Positions 50,851 to 59,694 of a stretch of DNA of 64,000 bases are shown here, one piece after another. The stretch's first letter is position 1. Each line of letters opens with the position of its first letter. The notes under the pieces were generated by a model that did no database searches, was not told the origin of the DNA, and saw only the letters and a program-made list of their open reading frames with translations. The DNA lies in NCBI GenBank assembly GCA_049568075.1, contig CP144911.1. One strand, written 5' to 3'. A program made the position numbers and the translations under genes. The DNA comes from Gottfriedia sp049568075 (lineage in GTDB: Bacteria > Bacillota > Bacilli > Bacillales > Bacillaceae_G).

Positions 50851-52251
50851 TTATCCTCTTTTCCAGCGAATACCTTGCGGAGTATCTTCAATGATTATAT
50901 TCATTTCTTTTAATTGGTCACGAATTTGGTCCGCTAATGCAAAATCACGATTTTTACGTGCGTCTGTACGTTTTTGAATTAATGCTTCGATTTCATCATC
51001 TAACATTGCTTCTTCTTTGACTAGTGTAATGCCTAGTACATTTGATAATTCATCAAATGTTGCAACTAATTGATTTAATACATTCGTAGAAGTATGTGTC
51101 TCTAGTAAATATTGATTTGCCAATTTAGCTAATTGATATAAAACAGAAATCGCATTAGCTGTATTAAAGTCATCATCCATTACTTTTGTGAAGACGGCTT
51201 TTTCATCTTCTATTTCTTTCAACCACTTATTGTCATCTTCAGTTAAATTAGTACTGCTTTCTAAACGATGCTTACTATTTTGATAAGCCGTTTTAATACG
51301 TTCATAACCATTTCTTGCTTCTTGTAAAAGTTCTTCGCTATAGTTAATTGGGTGACGATAATGCACAGATAACATGAAGAAACGTAATAGCATAGGATCA
51401 ACGATTTTAATAATGTCATGTACTAATACAAAGTTACCTAATGACTTAGACATTTTTTCATTGTCAATATTGATGTATCCATTGTGCATCCAATAGTTCG
51501 AAAAAGTTTTCCCACTTAATGCTTCTGACTGAGCGATCTCATTCTCATGATGTGGGAATGATAAGTCTTGACCGCCTGCATGAATATCAATTGTTTCTCC
51601 AAGATATTTCTTTGCCATTGCTGAGCATTCAATATGCCATCCTGGTCTACCTTTCCCCCATGGACTTACCCAGAATATTTCACCTGGTTTAGCTGCTTTC
51701 CATAGTGCAAAATCTAATGGATCTTCTTTCTTTTCGCCTACTTCAATTCTTTCACCAATTCGAAGGTCTTCAATTGATTGGTGTGAAAGTTTACCGTAAC
51801 CATCAAATTCCTTTGTTTTGAAGTAAACATCACCTTCGGATTCATATGCATAACCTTTTTTTACTAGCTCATCGATAAACTCAATAATAATATCCATATT
51901 ATCCATTACACGAGGATGATTCGTTGCTGTTTTGCAACCTAGTTCTTGAACATCTTCAAAATATGCATTAATAAAACGATCTGCTATAGTTGGGACATCT
52001 GAACCTAATTCATTTGCTGCTTTAATTAACTTATCATCAACATCAGTGAAATTTGATACATAGTTTACTTCGTATCCACGATATTCAAAATAGCGTCTTA
52101 CTGTATCAAAAACAATAGCAGGTCTTGCATTACCAATGTGAATATAGTTATATACAGTAGGTCCACATACATACATTTTGACCTTACCTTCTTCTATCGG
52201 CTTAAAATCTTCTTTATTTCTTGTTAATGTATTATAAATTTGAATTGCCAT
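50851..52251 (-). CDS. cysS: Cysteinyl-tRNA synthetase
   Basis: 466 residues, class I. HIGH-type YNYIHIGNARP near residue 31, KMSKSLGN near 265, zinc ligands including Cys29 and the ECSAMAKKYLG and GGQDLSFPHHENE segments. Charges tRNA-Cys. In the T-box-controlled cysE-cysS group, 4 nt after cysE. Confidence 0.98.
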   Translation of the reverse strand: MAIQIYNTLTRNKEDFKPIEEGKVKMYVCGPTVYNYIHIGNARPAIVFDTVRRYFEYRGYEVNYVSNFTDVDDKLIKAANELGSDVPTIADRFINAYFEDVQELGCKTATNHPRVMDNMDIIIEFIDELVKKGYAYESEGDVYFKTKEFDGYGKLSHQSIEDLRIGERIEVGEKKEDPLDFALWKAAKPGEIFWVSPWGKGRPGWHIECSAMAKKYLGETIDIHAGGQDLSFPHHENEIAQSEALSGKTFSNYWMHNGYINIDNEKMSKSLGNFVLVHDIIKIVDPMLLRFFMLSVHYRHPINYSEELLQEARNGYERIKTAYQNSKHRLESSTNLTEDDNKWLKEIEDEKAVFTKVMDDDFNTANAISVLYQLAKLANQYLLETHTSTNVLNQLVATFDELSNVLGITLVKEEAMLDDEIEALIQKRTDARKNRDFALADQIRDQLKEMNIIIEDTPQGIRWKRG

Positions 52252-52255
52252 CGTT

Positions 52256-52894
52256 TTACTTCCTTTCAGATATTCTCATTAAACTTCTTAGCTCTTCTAA
52301 TTCCGCTTCTAGTTGTAGTAATCGATCTGCTACTGGGTCAGGTAGATCACAGTGATCAAATTGATTATTTACTCTAATTCCATCTTGAACAACTATCTTA
52401 CCAGGTATACCAACAACCGTAGTATTATTTGGAACATCCTTTAGTACAACTGAATTTGCACCGATTTTTGCATTTTCTCCGATTGTGATTGATCCTAGAA
52501 CTTTTGCTCCCGTAGCTACTAGTACCCCACTCAATAAAGTTGGATGTCGCTTACCTTTTTCCTTACCGGTTCCACCTAATGTTACTCCTTGATAAATCGT
52601 AACATCATCACCTATTTCACATGTTTCTCCAATTACAACTCCTGCTCCATGATCGATAAAAAATCGTCTACCAATTTTCGCCCCTGGGTGAATCTCGATT
52701 CCTGTTAAAAAACGAGCAAACTGTGAAATACTTCTTGCAATAAAGTGCCATTTTTTCCGATAGAAATAATGAGCAAATCGATAAAGCCATAATGCATGTA
52801 AACCAGCATACGTAAGAATAACTTCTAAATAGCTAGTAGCGGCTGGATCGCGTTCAAATATCGTCGCTACATCTTCCTTCATGTACTTTAGCAT
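52256..52894 (-). CDS. cysE: Serine O-acetyltransferase
   Basis: 212 residues. Left-handed beta-helix of hexapeptide repeats (IEIHPGAKIGRRFFIDHGAG, VVIGETCEIGDDVTIYQGVT) with the catalytic His-Asp pair. Makes O-acetylserine for cysteine synthesis. I chose ATG 52892-52894 because AAGGGG is 8 nt before it; the ATG two codons earlier is too close. First gene after the T-box. Confidence 0.96.
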   Translation of the reverse strand: MLKYMKEDVATIFERDPAATSYLEVILTYAGLHALWLYRFAHYFYRKKWHFIARSISQFARFLTGIEIHPGAKIGRRFFIDHGAGVVIGETCEIGDDVTIYQGVTLGGTGKEKGKRHPTLLSGVLVATGAKVLGSITIGENAKIGANSVVLKDVPNNTTVVGIPGKIVVQDGIRVNNQFDHCDLPDPVADRLLQLEAELEELRSLMRISERK

Positions 52895-52950
52895 CTTCAT
52901 TTCCCCTTAAAGAATTTATTAATAATTTTATTTTTTCTCTATAAAAAATA

Positions 52951-53215
52951 AAAAGCGTCCCAGTGTACATAAAATACACAGAGACGCTTTATGCGCGGTT
53001 CCACTCTGTTTAGATAAAATAAATTTATCTCAACTCATGTAATGTAACGGTTTCCACCGCCCTAGCCTACTCAAACGTATTTTTCGGCTAAGGACTCAAG
53101 GGGGCACTTCCATGACTACTGTTAAAATCACTTTCACCAATGTGATTCTCTCTGGGTAACGAGTAACCATTTACTTTTCCCTATCAACATTTTACCTATA
53201 TGAATATTACTTATA
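52951..53215 (-). ncRNA. T-box riboswitch (cysteine type) of cysE-cysS
   Basis: T-box core AGTGGAACCGCG (52994-53005) followed by the terminator AAAGCGTC...GACGCTTTTT (52951-52990). Upstream is a Stem I with AGAGA, GGTGAAAG and a TGC triplet (53104-53106) in GGAAGTGCCCC, the likely cysteine specifier. Uncharged tRNA-Cys would favour read-through. It fills nearly all of the 344-bp gltX-cysE gap. Confidence 0.93.
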
Positions 53216-53238
53216 TATATTACAAATTAATCAAAATG

Positions 53239-54699
53239 TTAACCAATTATTTTTTGTAAACGAGCAATAACTTTTTCTTTTCCTAATAAAGTCATCGCTG
53301 CTGGTAATTCAGGACCATGACATTGACCAGTTGTTGCAACACGAATTGGCATAAATAACTTTTTGCCTTTTTGGCCAGTTAACTTTTGAACTGATTTCAT
53401 TGCAGCTTTAATTGAATCAACTGTAAATTCTTCAGAAGCTTTAAGTTCTTCAACTAATGCTGAAAGTACTTCCTTCACTTGCTCTTCAGAAATAACAGCT
53501 TGCTCTTCTTCACCGAATGTTAATACTTCTTTGAAGAATAAGCTTGATAATTCTACAATTTCAGCACCAAAGCTCATTTGATCTTGATATAAAGCTACTA
53601 GATTTGTAACCCATAGATTTTCATCTGCAGTGCGTTCTTCATTTACAAAACCAGCTTTAATTAGATGTGGTAATGAAATTTCTACCACTTTTTCTAATGG
53701 TTGCTCTTTAATATATCGGTTGTTAATCCAAGTTAATTTTTGCTTATCAAACATAGCAGGAGCTGAACTTAAACGGCTAGGATCGAAAATCTTAATAAAT
53801 TCATCTTTGCTGAAAATTTCTTCTTCACCAACTGGTGACCAACCAAGAAGAGCAATAAAGTTAAATAACGCTTCTGGTAAGTAACCAAGATTTTGATATT
53901 GTTCAATAAATTGTAATACAGATTCGTCACGTTTAGAAAGCTTTTTACGGTTTTCGTTTACAATTACTGCCATATGACCAAAATCTGGAGCATCCCAATT
54001 TAATGCACGATATACCATTATTTGTTTAGGAGTATTCGAAATATGCTCTTCACCGCGTAGAACGTGACTAATCTTCATTAATGCATCGTCAACTACTACC
54101 GCGTAGTTGTAAGTAGCGATTCCGTTCTTTTTAACAAGAACCCAGTCACCGATATCTTTTGATTCAAATTTAATATTTCCACGAACGATATCTTCCCACT
54201 CATACGTATCGTTTGCTGGTACTGCAAAACGAATAGTGTGCTCTGCACCCGCTGCTTCTTTTACAGCTCTTTCTTCAGCTGTTAAATGACGGCATTTTCC
54301 GCTATAACGTGTAGTTGGATAACCAGCCGCTAATTGTGCTTCACGTTCCGCTGCAAGCTCTTCCTCTGTACAATAGCACTTGTATGCATGCCCATTCTCA
54401 ATTAATTCATTAGCATGTTGTTTGTATAAGTCTAGTCTTTCTAGCTGACGATAAGGACCGTACTCGCCACCTTTATCAGGACCCTCATCCCAATCAATAC
54501 CTAACCAGTGTAAATATTTCGCTTGGCTTTCTTCGCCACCTTCAACATTACGTTCGATATCAGTATCTTCAATACGTAATACCATATCACCGTTAAAATG
54601 CTTAGCAAATAAATATACGTATAATGCTGTACGTGCATTTCCAATATGTAAATGACCTGTCGGACTAGGTGCATAACGAACTCTTACTCTATTTGACAT
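53239..54699 (-). CDS. gltX: Glutamyl-tRNA synthetase
   Basis: 486 residues, class Ib. APSPTGHLHIGNARTAL (HIGH) at the start and KKLSKRDESV (KMSKS) near residue 250; zinc-like CYCTEEELAAEREAQLAAG region and CRHL. In Bacillus it also charges tRNA-Gln, which GatCAB amidates. Between ispF and the cysE T-box. Confidence 0.98.
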   Translation of the reverse strand: MSNRVRVRYAPSPTGHLHIGNARTALYVYLFAKHFNGDMVLRIEDTDIERNVEGGEESQAKYLHWLGIDWDEGPDKGGEYGPYRQLERLDLYKQHANELIENGHAYKCYCTEEELAAEREAQLAAGYPTTRYSGKCRHLTAEERAVKEAAGAEHTIRFAVPANDTYEWEDIVRGNIKFESKDIGDWVLVKKNGIATYNYAVVVDDALMKISHVLRGEEHISNTPKQIMVYRALNWDAPDFGHMAVIVNENRKKLSKRDESVLQFIEQYQNLGYLPEALFNFIALLGWSPVGEEEIFSKDEFIKIFDPSRLSSAPAMFDKQKLTWINNRYIKEQPLEKVVEISLPHLIKAGFVNEERTADENLWVTNLVALYQDQMSFGAEIVELSSLFFKEVLTFGEEEQAVISEEQVKEVLSALVEELKASEEFTVDSIKAAMKSVQKLTGQKGKKLFMPIRVATTGQCHGPELPAAMTLLGKEKVIARLQKIIG

Positions 54700-54741
54700 T
54701 TATAGACACTCTCCACTGAATAATTAATATACTTTATTAGT

Positions 54742-55221
54742 TTAAGCCTTCTTTTGTAACAATACAACCGCTTGGGATGCAATTCCTTCTTTTCTTCCTG
54801 TAAAACCTAATTTTTCAGTTGTTGTTGCTTTAACATTAATACAATCAGATGTCGTTTCAAGCAGTTCTGCAATTCGTTCTCTCATTAATTGGATATATGG
54901 TGCCATTTTAGGCGCTTGAGCAATAATCGTACAATCCGCGTTAACTAACTCATAGCCTTTATCCTTAACAATATGAAATACGTGTTGAAGTAGTTTTGCT
55001 GAATCAGCATCTTTAAAAGCTGGATCCGTATCCGGGAAATGTCTACCTATATCCCCTTCACCTATAGCCCCTAGTAATGCATCCGATATTGTATGAAGAA
55101 GAACATCGGCATCAGAATGACCTAATAAACCTAATTCGTATGGGATTTCAATTCCACCAATAATTAACGGGCGATTTTCTGCAAAAGCGTGAACATCGAA
55201 CCCTTGTCCAATTCTAAACAT
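54742..55221 (-). CDS. ispF: 2-C-methyl-D-erythritol 2,4-cyclodiphosphate synthase
   Basis: 159 residues. Metal ligands Asp8 and His10 in GQGFDVHAF, LLGHSDADVLLHTISDALLG and the ATTTEKLGFTGRKEGI tail are diagnostic. Fifth step of the MEP isoprenoid route. 11 nt after ispD. Confidence 0.98.
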   Translation of the reverse strand: MFRIGQGFDVHAFAENRPLIIGGIEIPYELGLLGHSDADVLLHTISDALLGAIGEGDIGRHFPDTDPAFKDADSAKLLQHVFHIVKDKGYELVNADCTIIAQAPKMAPYIQLMRERIAELLETTSDCINVKATTTEKLGFTGRKEGIASQAVVLLQKKA

Positions 55222-55232
55222 GTAAACACCTT

Positions 55233-55919
55233 CTAACCTCTATATTGTTCATAGATTGTTTCAGCAAAAAACAAATCTTCTTTAGTTGTTACTTTAATAT
55301 TGTTATAGTCTCCATTTACTACAAAAACTTTACTTCCGTTCCATTCAACTAAGCTAGCATCATCAGTTCCTAAATAACCATTTTCGTTTGCTTTTTGATG
55401 CGCTTCTATTAAACATTTGTATGTAAAAGCTTGGGGAGTCTGTACTCCCCAAAGTGTAGAACGATCGATTGTTTCAACGACTTCTTGATCAATAACTTTC
55501 TTTATTGTATCTTTCATTGGAACAGCACAGATGACTGCCTCATGTTCATTCATCTTTTCAAGAATCCGTTCAATCACTGCATTTGTTACAAAAGGTCTCG
55601 CCCCATCGTGTACTAAAATAAAACTTTCAGTATCCTTAATTGAAACTAAACCATTATAAACACTTTCTTGCCTTTCTGCTCCACCTTTTACATAGGTTAT
55701 TTTATTTTGAATAAAGCTTGGCAAATTTAAAGTTTCAAAGAACTGTTTTTCAGATTCCTTAATCGGTAAGATAATCTCATTGCAACGATGATCTTCGCCA
55801 AATACTTTTAATGTTAATTCAATAATTGGCGAGCTAATTATTTTTAGAAATAATTTATTATAGCCTGCACCCATTCGAGAACCAGATCCCGCTGCTGGAA
55901 TGATGACCTTATATTGCAT
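55233..55919 (-). CDS. ispD: 2-C-methyl-D-erythritol 4-phosphate cytidylyltransferase
   Basis: 228 residues. CTP-binding IPAAGSGSRMGAGYNKLFL at residues 6-24, HDGARPFV and TPQAFTYKCLIEAH are family hallmarks. Third step of the MEP route, paired with ispF. Between yacL and ispF, with a GAGGGG site. Confidence 0.98.
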   Translation of the reverse strand: MQYKVIIPAAGSGSRMGAGYNKLFLKIISSPIIELTLKVFGEDHRCNEIILPIKESEKQFFETLNLPSFIQNKITYVKGGAERQESVYNGLVSIKDTESFILVHDGARPFVTNAVIERILEKMNEHEAVICAVPMKDTIKKVIDQEVVETIDRSTLWGVQTPQAFTYKCLIEAHQKANENGYLGTDDASLVEWNGSKVFVVNGDYNNIKVTTKEDLFFAETIYEQYRG

Positions 55920-55939
55920 TTTACGTATACCCCTCTAAC

Positions 55940-57010
55940 TTACTTTACTTTTGCAAAAATCATGCGACCAGCAGAAGTTTGTAGTACGCTTGTAACAACT
56001 GTCTCTACTCGTTTCCCAATTGATTCTTTACCGTCTTCTACAACGATCATTGTACCATCGTCTAAATATGCAACACCTTGTAATTTTTCTTTACCTTCTT
56101 TTACTACAAAAGCTGTTAATACTTCCCCGGGTAATACTACTGGTTTAATTGCATTTGCTAGATCGTTAATATTCCAAACTTTAATTTGCTGAAGTTCACT
56201 TACTTTGTTTAAATTAAAGTCATTTGTCACTAAAATACCATTTTTTAATTTAGTAAGCTTTACTAATTTTGCATCTACTTCAGGAACATCTTCAAAATCA
56301 CCTTCGTAGATTTCAACTTTCATAGCTAGCTCTTTTTGAATTCTGTTTAGAATATCTAATCCTCTTCGTCCTCTATTTCGTTTTAACGTATCTGAGGAAT
56401 CAGCTATATATTGTAATTCTGCTAATACAAATTGTGGAATCACAATTGTTCCTTCTATGAATCCAGTTTGGCATATATCAGCAATACGACCATCAATGAT
56501 TACACTAGTATCTAAAATTTTAACTGGAATATCGAATGATGCATCTTGCTCTTCAGCAGCCTTTTTCTTGGCCTTTGAAGAAAGAGTAAATAAACTCAAT
56601 AATTCTTCTCTCTTTTTAATCCCAACTTGAAAACCTAAATATCCTAATAAAATCGTAACAACTATTTGAATAATTGATGAAACATACTGTAATCTAATTG
56701 AGTCAATTGGCAATGAAATAAGAAATGCCAGAATAAGTCCAAAAACAAGTCCTAAACTACCAAACAAAATCATTGAAATAGGAGCTTTTAATAATTTCTC
56801 CTCAATATACTTGATAAACGTTACTGTTGGATCAACTAACCAAAGCGATAAAATAAAAAAGATCACTGCTCCACTTAAAGCTTGCACATAAGAATTATGC
56901 AAAATATTAGGTAACTCAGTTTTTAATAGCTTATCTAATAGTGGAAAAAGTACTAAACCTAAAGTACTTCCGACAAAAATATAAATAACTTGAACGATCC
57001 TCTTTATCAA
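55940..57010 (-). CDS. yacL: PIN/TRAM-domain membrane protein YacL
   Basis: 356 residues. Four hydrophobic helices in residues 1-130, a PIN domain from about 165 (ILDTSVIIDGRI, VTNDFNLNKV with acidic residues) and a C-terminal TRAM domain. Orthologue of B. subtilis YacL. Probably a membrane-bound RNase-like protein; target unknown. Follows disA by 49 nt. Confidence 0.93.
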   Translation of the reverse strand: MIKRIVQVIYIFVGSTLGLVLFPLLDKLLKTELPNILHNSYVQALSGAVIFFILSLWLVDPTVTFIKYIEEKLLKAPISMILFGSLGLVFGLILAFLISLPIDSIRLQYVSSIIQIVVTILLGYLGFQVGIKKREELLSLFTLSSKAKKKAAEEQDASFDIPVKILDTSVIIDGRIADICQTGFIEGTIVIPQFVLAELQYIADSSDTLKRNRGRRGLDILNRIQKELAMKVEIYEGDFEDVPEVDAKLVKLTKLKNGILVTNDFNLNKVSELQQIKVWNINDLANAIKPVVLPGEVLTAFVVKEGKEKLQGVAYLDDGTMIVVEDGKESIGKRVETVVTSVLQTSAGRMIFAKVK

Positions 57011-57059
57011 TTCGCCACCTCCTTTAAATAAATAATAACTCTATCTTAGACGAAATAAC

Positions 57060-58133
57060 TTAGTTATGTCTATTGATATATAGTTGCTCCTGAATTCGTT
57101 TTAATCCTTCTTTGATTTTTTTTGCACGAATTTCACCAATTCCATCAACATCATCTAACTCAGCAAGAGTAGCTTTGTAGATCCCTTTAAGGTGCTTAAA
57201 TCGCTGTGTTAAATTTTCAATCACTAGCGGCGGCAGTCTAGAAATTTTCATCAACATACGATACCCTCTAGGCTCTACCATTTCCTCAAGATTTGTGTTA
57301 TTCGGATAACCTAGCAATTTAATAATGGCATGATCCTCTAACAATTCTTCATTTGCCAGTTCTTGGAGTTTTTGCAAAATACTTTTAGGATCTTGTTCCT
57401 TACTATAATGATAATCCTTTATTAAAAGTAATGCCTCCTCCTCAAGGTCCGAAATGATCTCAATTAACTGTAATTCAATCAGTCGTCCTTCATCACCAAG
57501 TTCAATTACATAGTTATTAATTTCATTTTTAATTCGAAGAACCATTTCAACACTATGTAAAACATTTACAACTTCAAATAATGTAACTAGCTCTTCAAAT
57601 TCTAAAATACTAAGTGAAGTAATCCCTTGATTCCACACAATTTTATATTTTTCCAGAGTCTGAATCGCCTGATTAGCTTTTGTTAAAATTACGCCAATAT
57701 CTCGCAGTGTATAACGCAAGTTACCTTTATAAAGAGTAATAACATTACGTCTTTGCGAAATAGCAATTACTAAGTTTCCTGTCTGTCTTGATACTCGCTC
57801 TGCAGTTCGATGACGCATACCAGTTTCTTTTGTAAAGATTGATTGATCTGGTATCAATTGTGCATTTGCTAACAGGATTTTTGACCCTGTTTCATTTAAA
57901 ATGAGTGCTCCATCCATTTTTGCTAATTCATATAAGCTAGCTGGAGAGAAAGGGTCATTAATATGAAAACCACCATCGACCATTTCTTTTGTTTCATCAT
58001 TAAAGCCAAGTACAATTAATCCACCAGTCTGTGCTCTAAGTACATTATCAATGCCATCACGCAATGGTGTACCTGGAGCAATCATTTCTAAAACTGGCAA
58101 CATTGATTTAGCTTTTTGTTTTTGATCCTCCAT
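57060..58133 (-). CDS. disA: DNA integrity scanning diadenylate cyclase DisA
   Basis: 357 residues. DAC domain motifs DGALILN (catalytic Asp) and RHRTAERVSRQTG in the first 150 residues, a helical spine, and a C-terminal HhH domain (LDDVDGIGEIRAKKI). Makes c-di-AMP while scanning DNA for branched structures; important at sporulation. Its start is 2 nt after radA, with a GGAGGG site inside radA. Confidence 0.98.
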   Translation of the reverse strand: MEDQKQKAKSMLPVLEMIAPGTPLRDGIDNVLRAQTGGLIVLGFNDETKEMVDGGFHINDPFSPASLYELAKMDGALILNETGSKILLANAQLIPDQSIFTKETGMRHRTAERVSRQTGNLVIAISQRRNVITLYKGNLRYTLRDIGVILTKANQAIQTLEKYKIVWNQGITSLSILEFEELVTLFEVVNVLHSVEMVLRIKNEINNYVIELGDEGRLIELQLIEIISDLEEEALLLIKDYHYSKEQDPKSILQKLQELANEELLEDHAIIKLLGYPNNTNLEEMVEPRGYRMLMKISRLPPLVIENLTQRFKHLKGIYKATLAELDDVDGIGEIRAKKIKEGLKRIQEQLYINRHN

Positions 58134-58135
58134 CT

Positions 58136-59515
58136 CTACCCTCCTAACACGTATTTTAATGCTTCATGTACTGTATTAATACCTATTATTTCCATTCCTT
58201 CAGGAAAACTCCATCCTCCAATATTTTTTGATGGAATTATTGCTCTTTTAAATCCAAGTTTTGCCGCTTCTTGTACTCTTTGCTCTATTCTAGATACCCT
58301 TCGAACTTCTCCTGTTAAACCGATTTCACCAATTACTACATCTGTTGGATTAGTAGGTTTATCTTGAAAGCTTGATGCTATACTCACTGCAACAGCTAAG
58401 TCTACAGCTGGCTCATCTAACTTCAGTCCTCCAGCAACCTTTAAATAAGCATCTTGATTTTGTAATAAAAGGCCCATTCTCTTTTCTAATACAGCCATAA
58501 TTAACGATACTCTATTATGATCTATACCAGTTGCCATTCGTCTTGCATTTCCAAAGCTTGTTGGAGAGACAAGTGCTTGTAGTTCAACTAGTACAGGTCT
58601 AGTACCTTCCATAGAAGCAACAACAGTTGAACCTGCTACTCCAAAAGGTCTCTCTTCTAAGAATATTTCCGATGGATTTAGCACTTCCACTAATCCTAAC
58701 TCTTTCATCTCAAAAATACCAGTTTCATTAGTAGATCCAAAACGATTTTTAACTGCCCTTAATATTCGATATGTATGATGTCTTTCACCCTCAAAATATA
58801 ATACTGCATCTACCATATGCTCCAGTAAACGTGGGCCAGCAATTGATCCCTCTTTTGTCACATGCCCTACTATAAAGATTGGGATCCCTTTAGTCTTCGC
58901 GATTTTCATTAATTCTGAAGTACACTCACGTACTTGTGAAACACTACCAGGAGCAGATGTTACTTCTTGTAAATAAATTGTTTGAATCGAATCAATTACA
59001 ACAAAATCAGGAGACATCTCATCCATATATCGAGCAATATAAGACAAATCTGTCTCGGATAAAACATATAAGTTTTGTGTAGCGACACCTAGTCGTTCTG
59101 CTCTTAATTTTATTTGCTTCTGAGATTCTTCACCTGAAACATATAAAACTTTATGATCCTTTTTAGCCAATTGTGAGGAAACCTGTAAGAGCATCGTCGA
59201 CTTACCAATTCCCGGGTCACCACCAATTAATACTAATGAACCTAAAACGATCCCGCCACCTAAAACCCGGTTAAATTCATCGAATGAGGTTTCGATACGA
59301 GTTTCAGTGCCAATTTCCACTTCCATGATTGAAATTGGTTTCGTTCCTTCTACTGTTGCGTTTGTATTAAATGTTAGCCTTCTTGAACTAGCGGGCTGTT
59401 CTATAAACTCAACCATTGTGTTCCACTCGTTACATGCAGGACACTTTCCAATCCACTTAACTGATTCATATCCACAAGACTGACAAACGAATTTAGTTTT
59501 ATTTTTTTTAGCCAT
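58136..59515 (-). CDS. radA: DNA repair protein RadA (Sms)
   Basis: 459 residues. Zinc finger CQSCGYESVKWIGKCPAC at 10-27, Walker A GGDPGIGKST near 97, the RadA motif KNRFGS near 256 and a C-terminal Lon-protease-like domain. Branch-migration helicase in recombination; interacts with DisA. Starts after the clpC terminator. Confidence 0.98.
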   Translation of the reverse strand: MAKKNKTKFVCQSCGYESVKWIGKCPACNEWNTMVEFIEQPASSRRLTFNTNATVEGTKPISIMEVEIGTETRIETSFDEFNRVLGGGIVLGSLVLIGGDPGIGKSTMLLQVSSQLAKKDHKVLYVSGEESQKQIKLRAERLGVATQNLYVLSETDLSYIARYMDEMSPDFVVIDSIQTIYLQEVTSAPGSVSQVRECTSELMKIAKTKGIPIFIVGHVTKEGSIAGPRLLEHMVDAVLYFEGERHHTYRILRAVKNRFGSTNETGIFEMKELGLVEVLNPSEIFLEERPFGVAGSTVVASMEGTRPVLVELQALVSPTSFGNARRMATGIDHNRVSLIMAVLEKRMGLLLQNQDAYLKVAGGLKLDEPAVDLAVAVSIASSFQDKPTNPTDVVIGEIGLTGEVRRVSRIEQRVQEAAKLGFKRAIIPSKNIGGWSFPEGMEIIGINTVHEALKYVLGG

Positions 59516-59601
59516 ATGTATAGTACCTCTTTTGTTACTATGATTTTCTATATTAATAGAGTATGTATTCTAAGTCTATCCTAACGCTTTTTTGATATAA
59601 G

Positions 59602-59624
59602 AAAAAGGGCTTCACGCCCTTTTT
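59602..59624 (-). terminator. Intrinsic terminator of the ctsR-mcsA-mcsB-clpC operon
   Basis: AAAAAGGGC/GCCCTTTTT stem with a five-base loop and following TCTTAT on the minus strand, about 70 nt past the clpC stop. radA must be read from a promoter in 59516-59600 or by read-through. Confidence 0.88.
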
Positions 59625-59694
59625 CACAAATTAGATAACTTTACAATTAATTTGTTCAATTATCCTTCATAAAAGGTATGAACTTTGTAATTGC

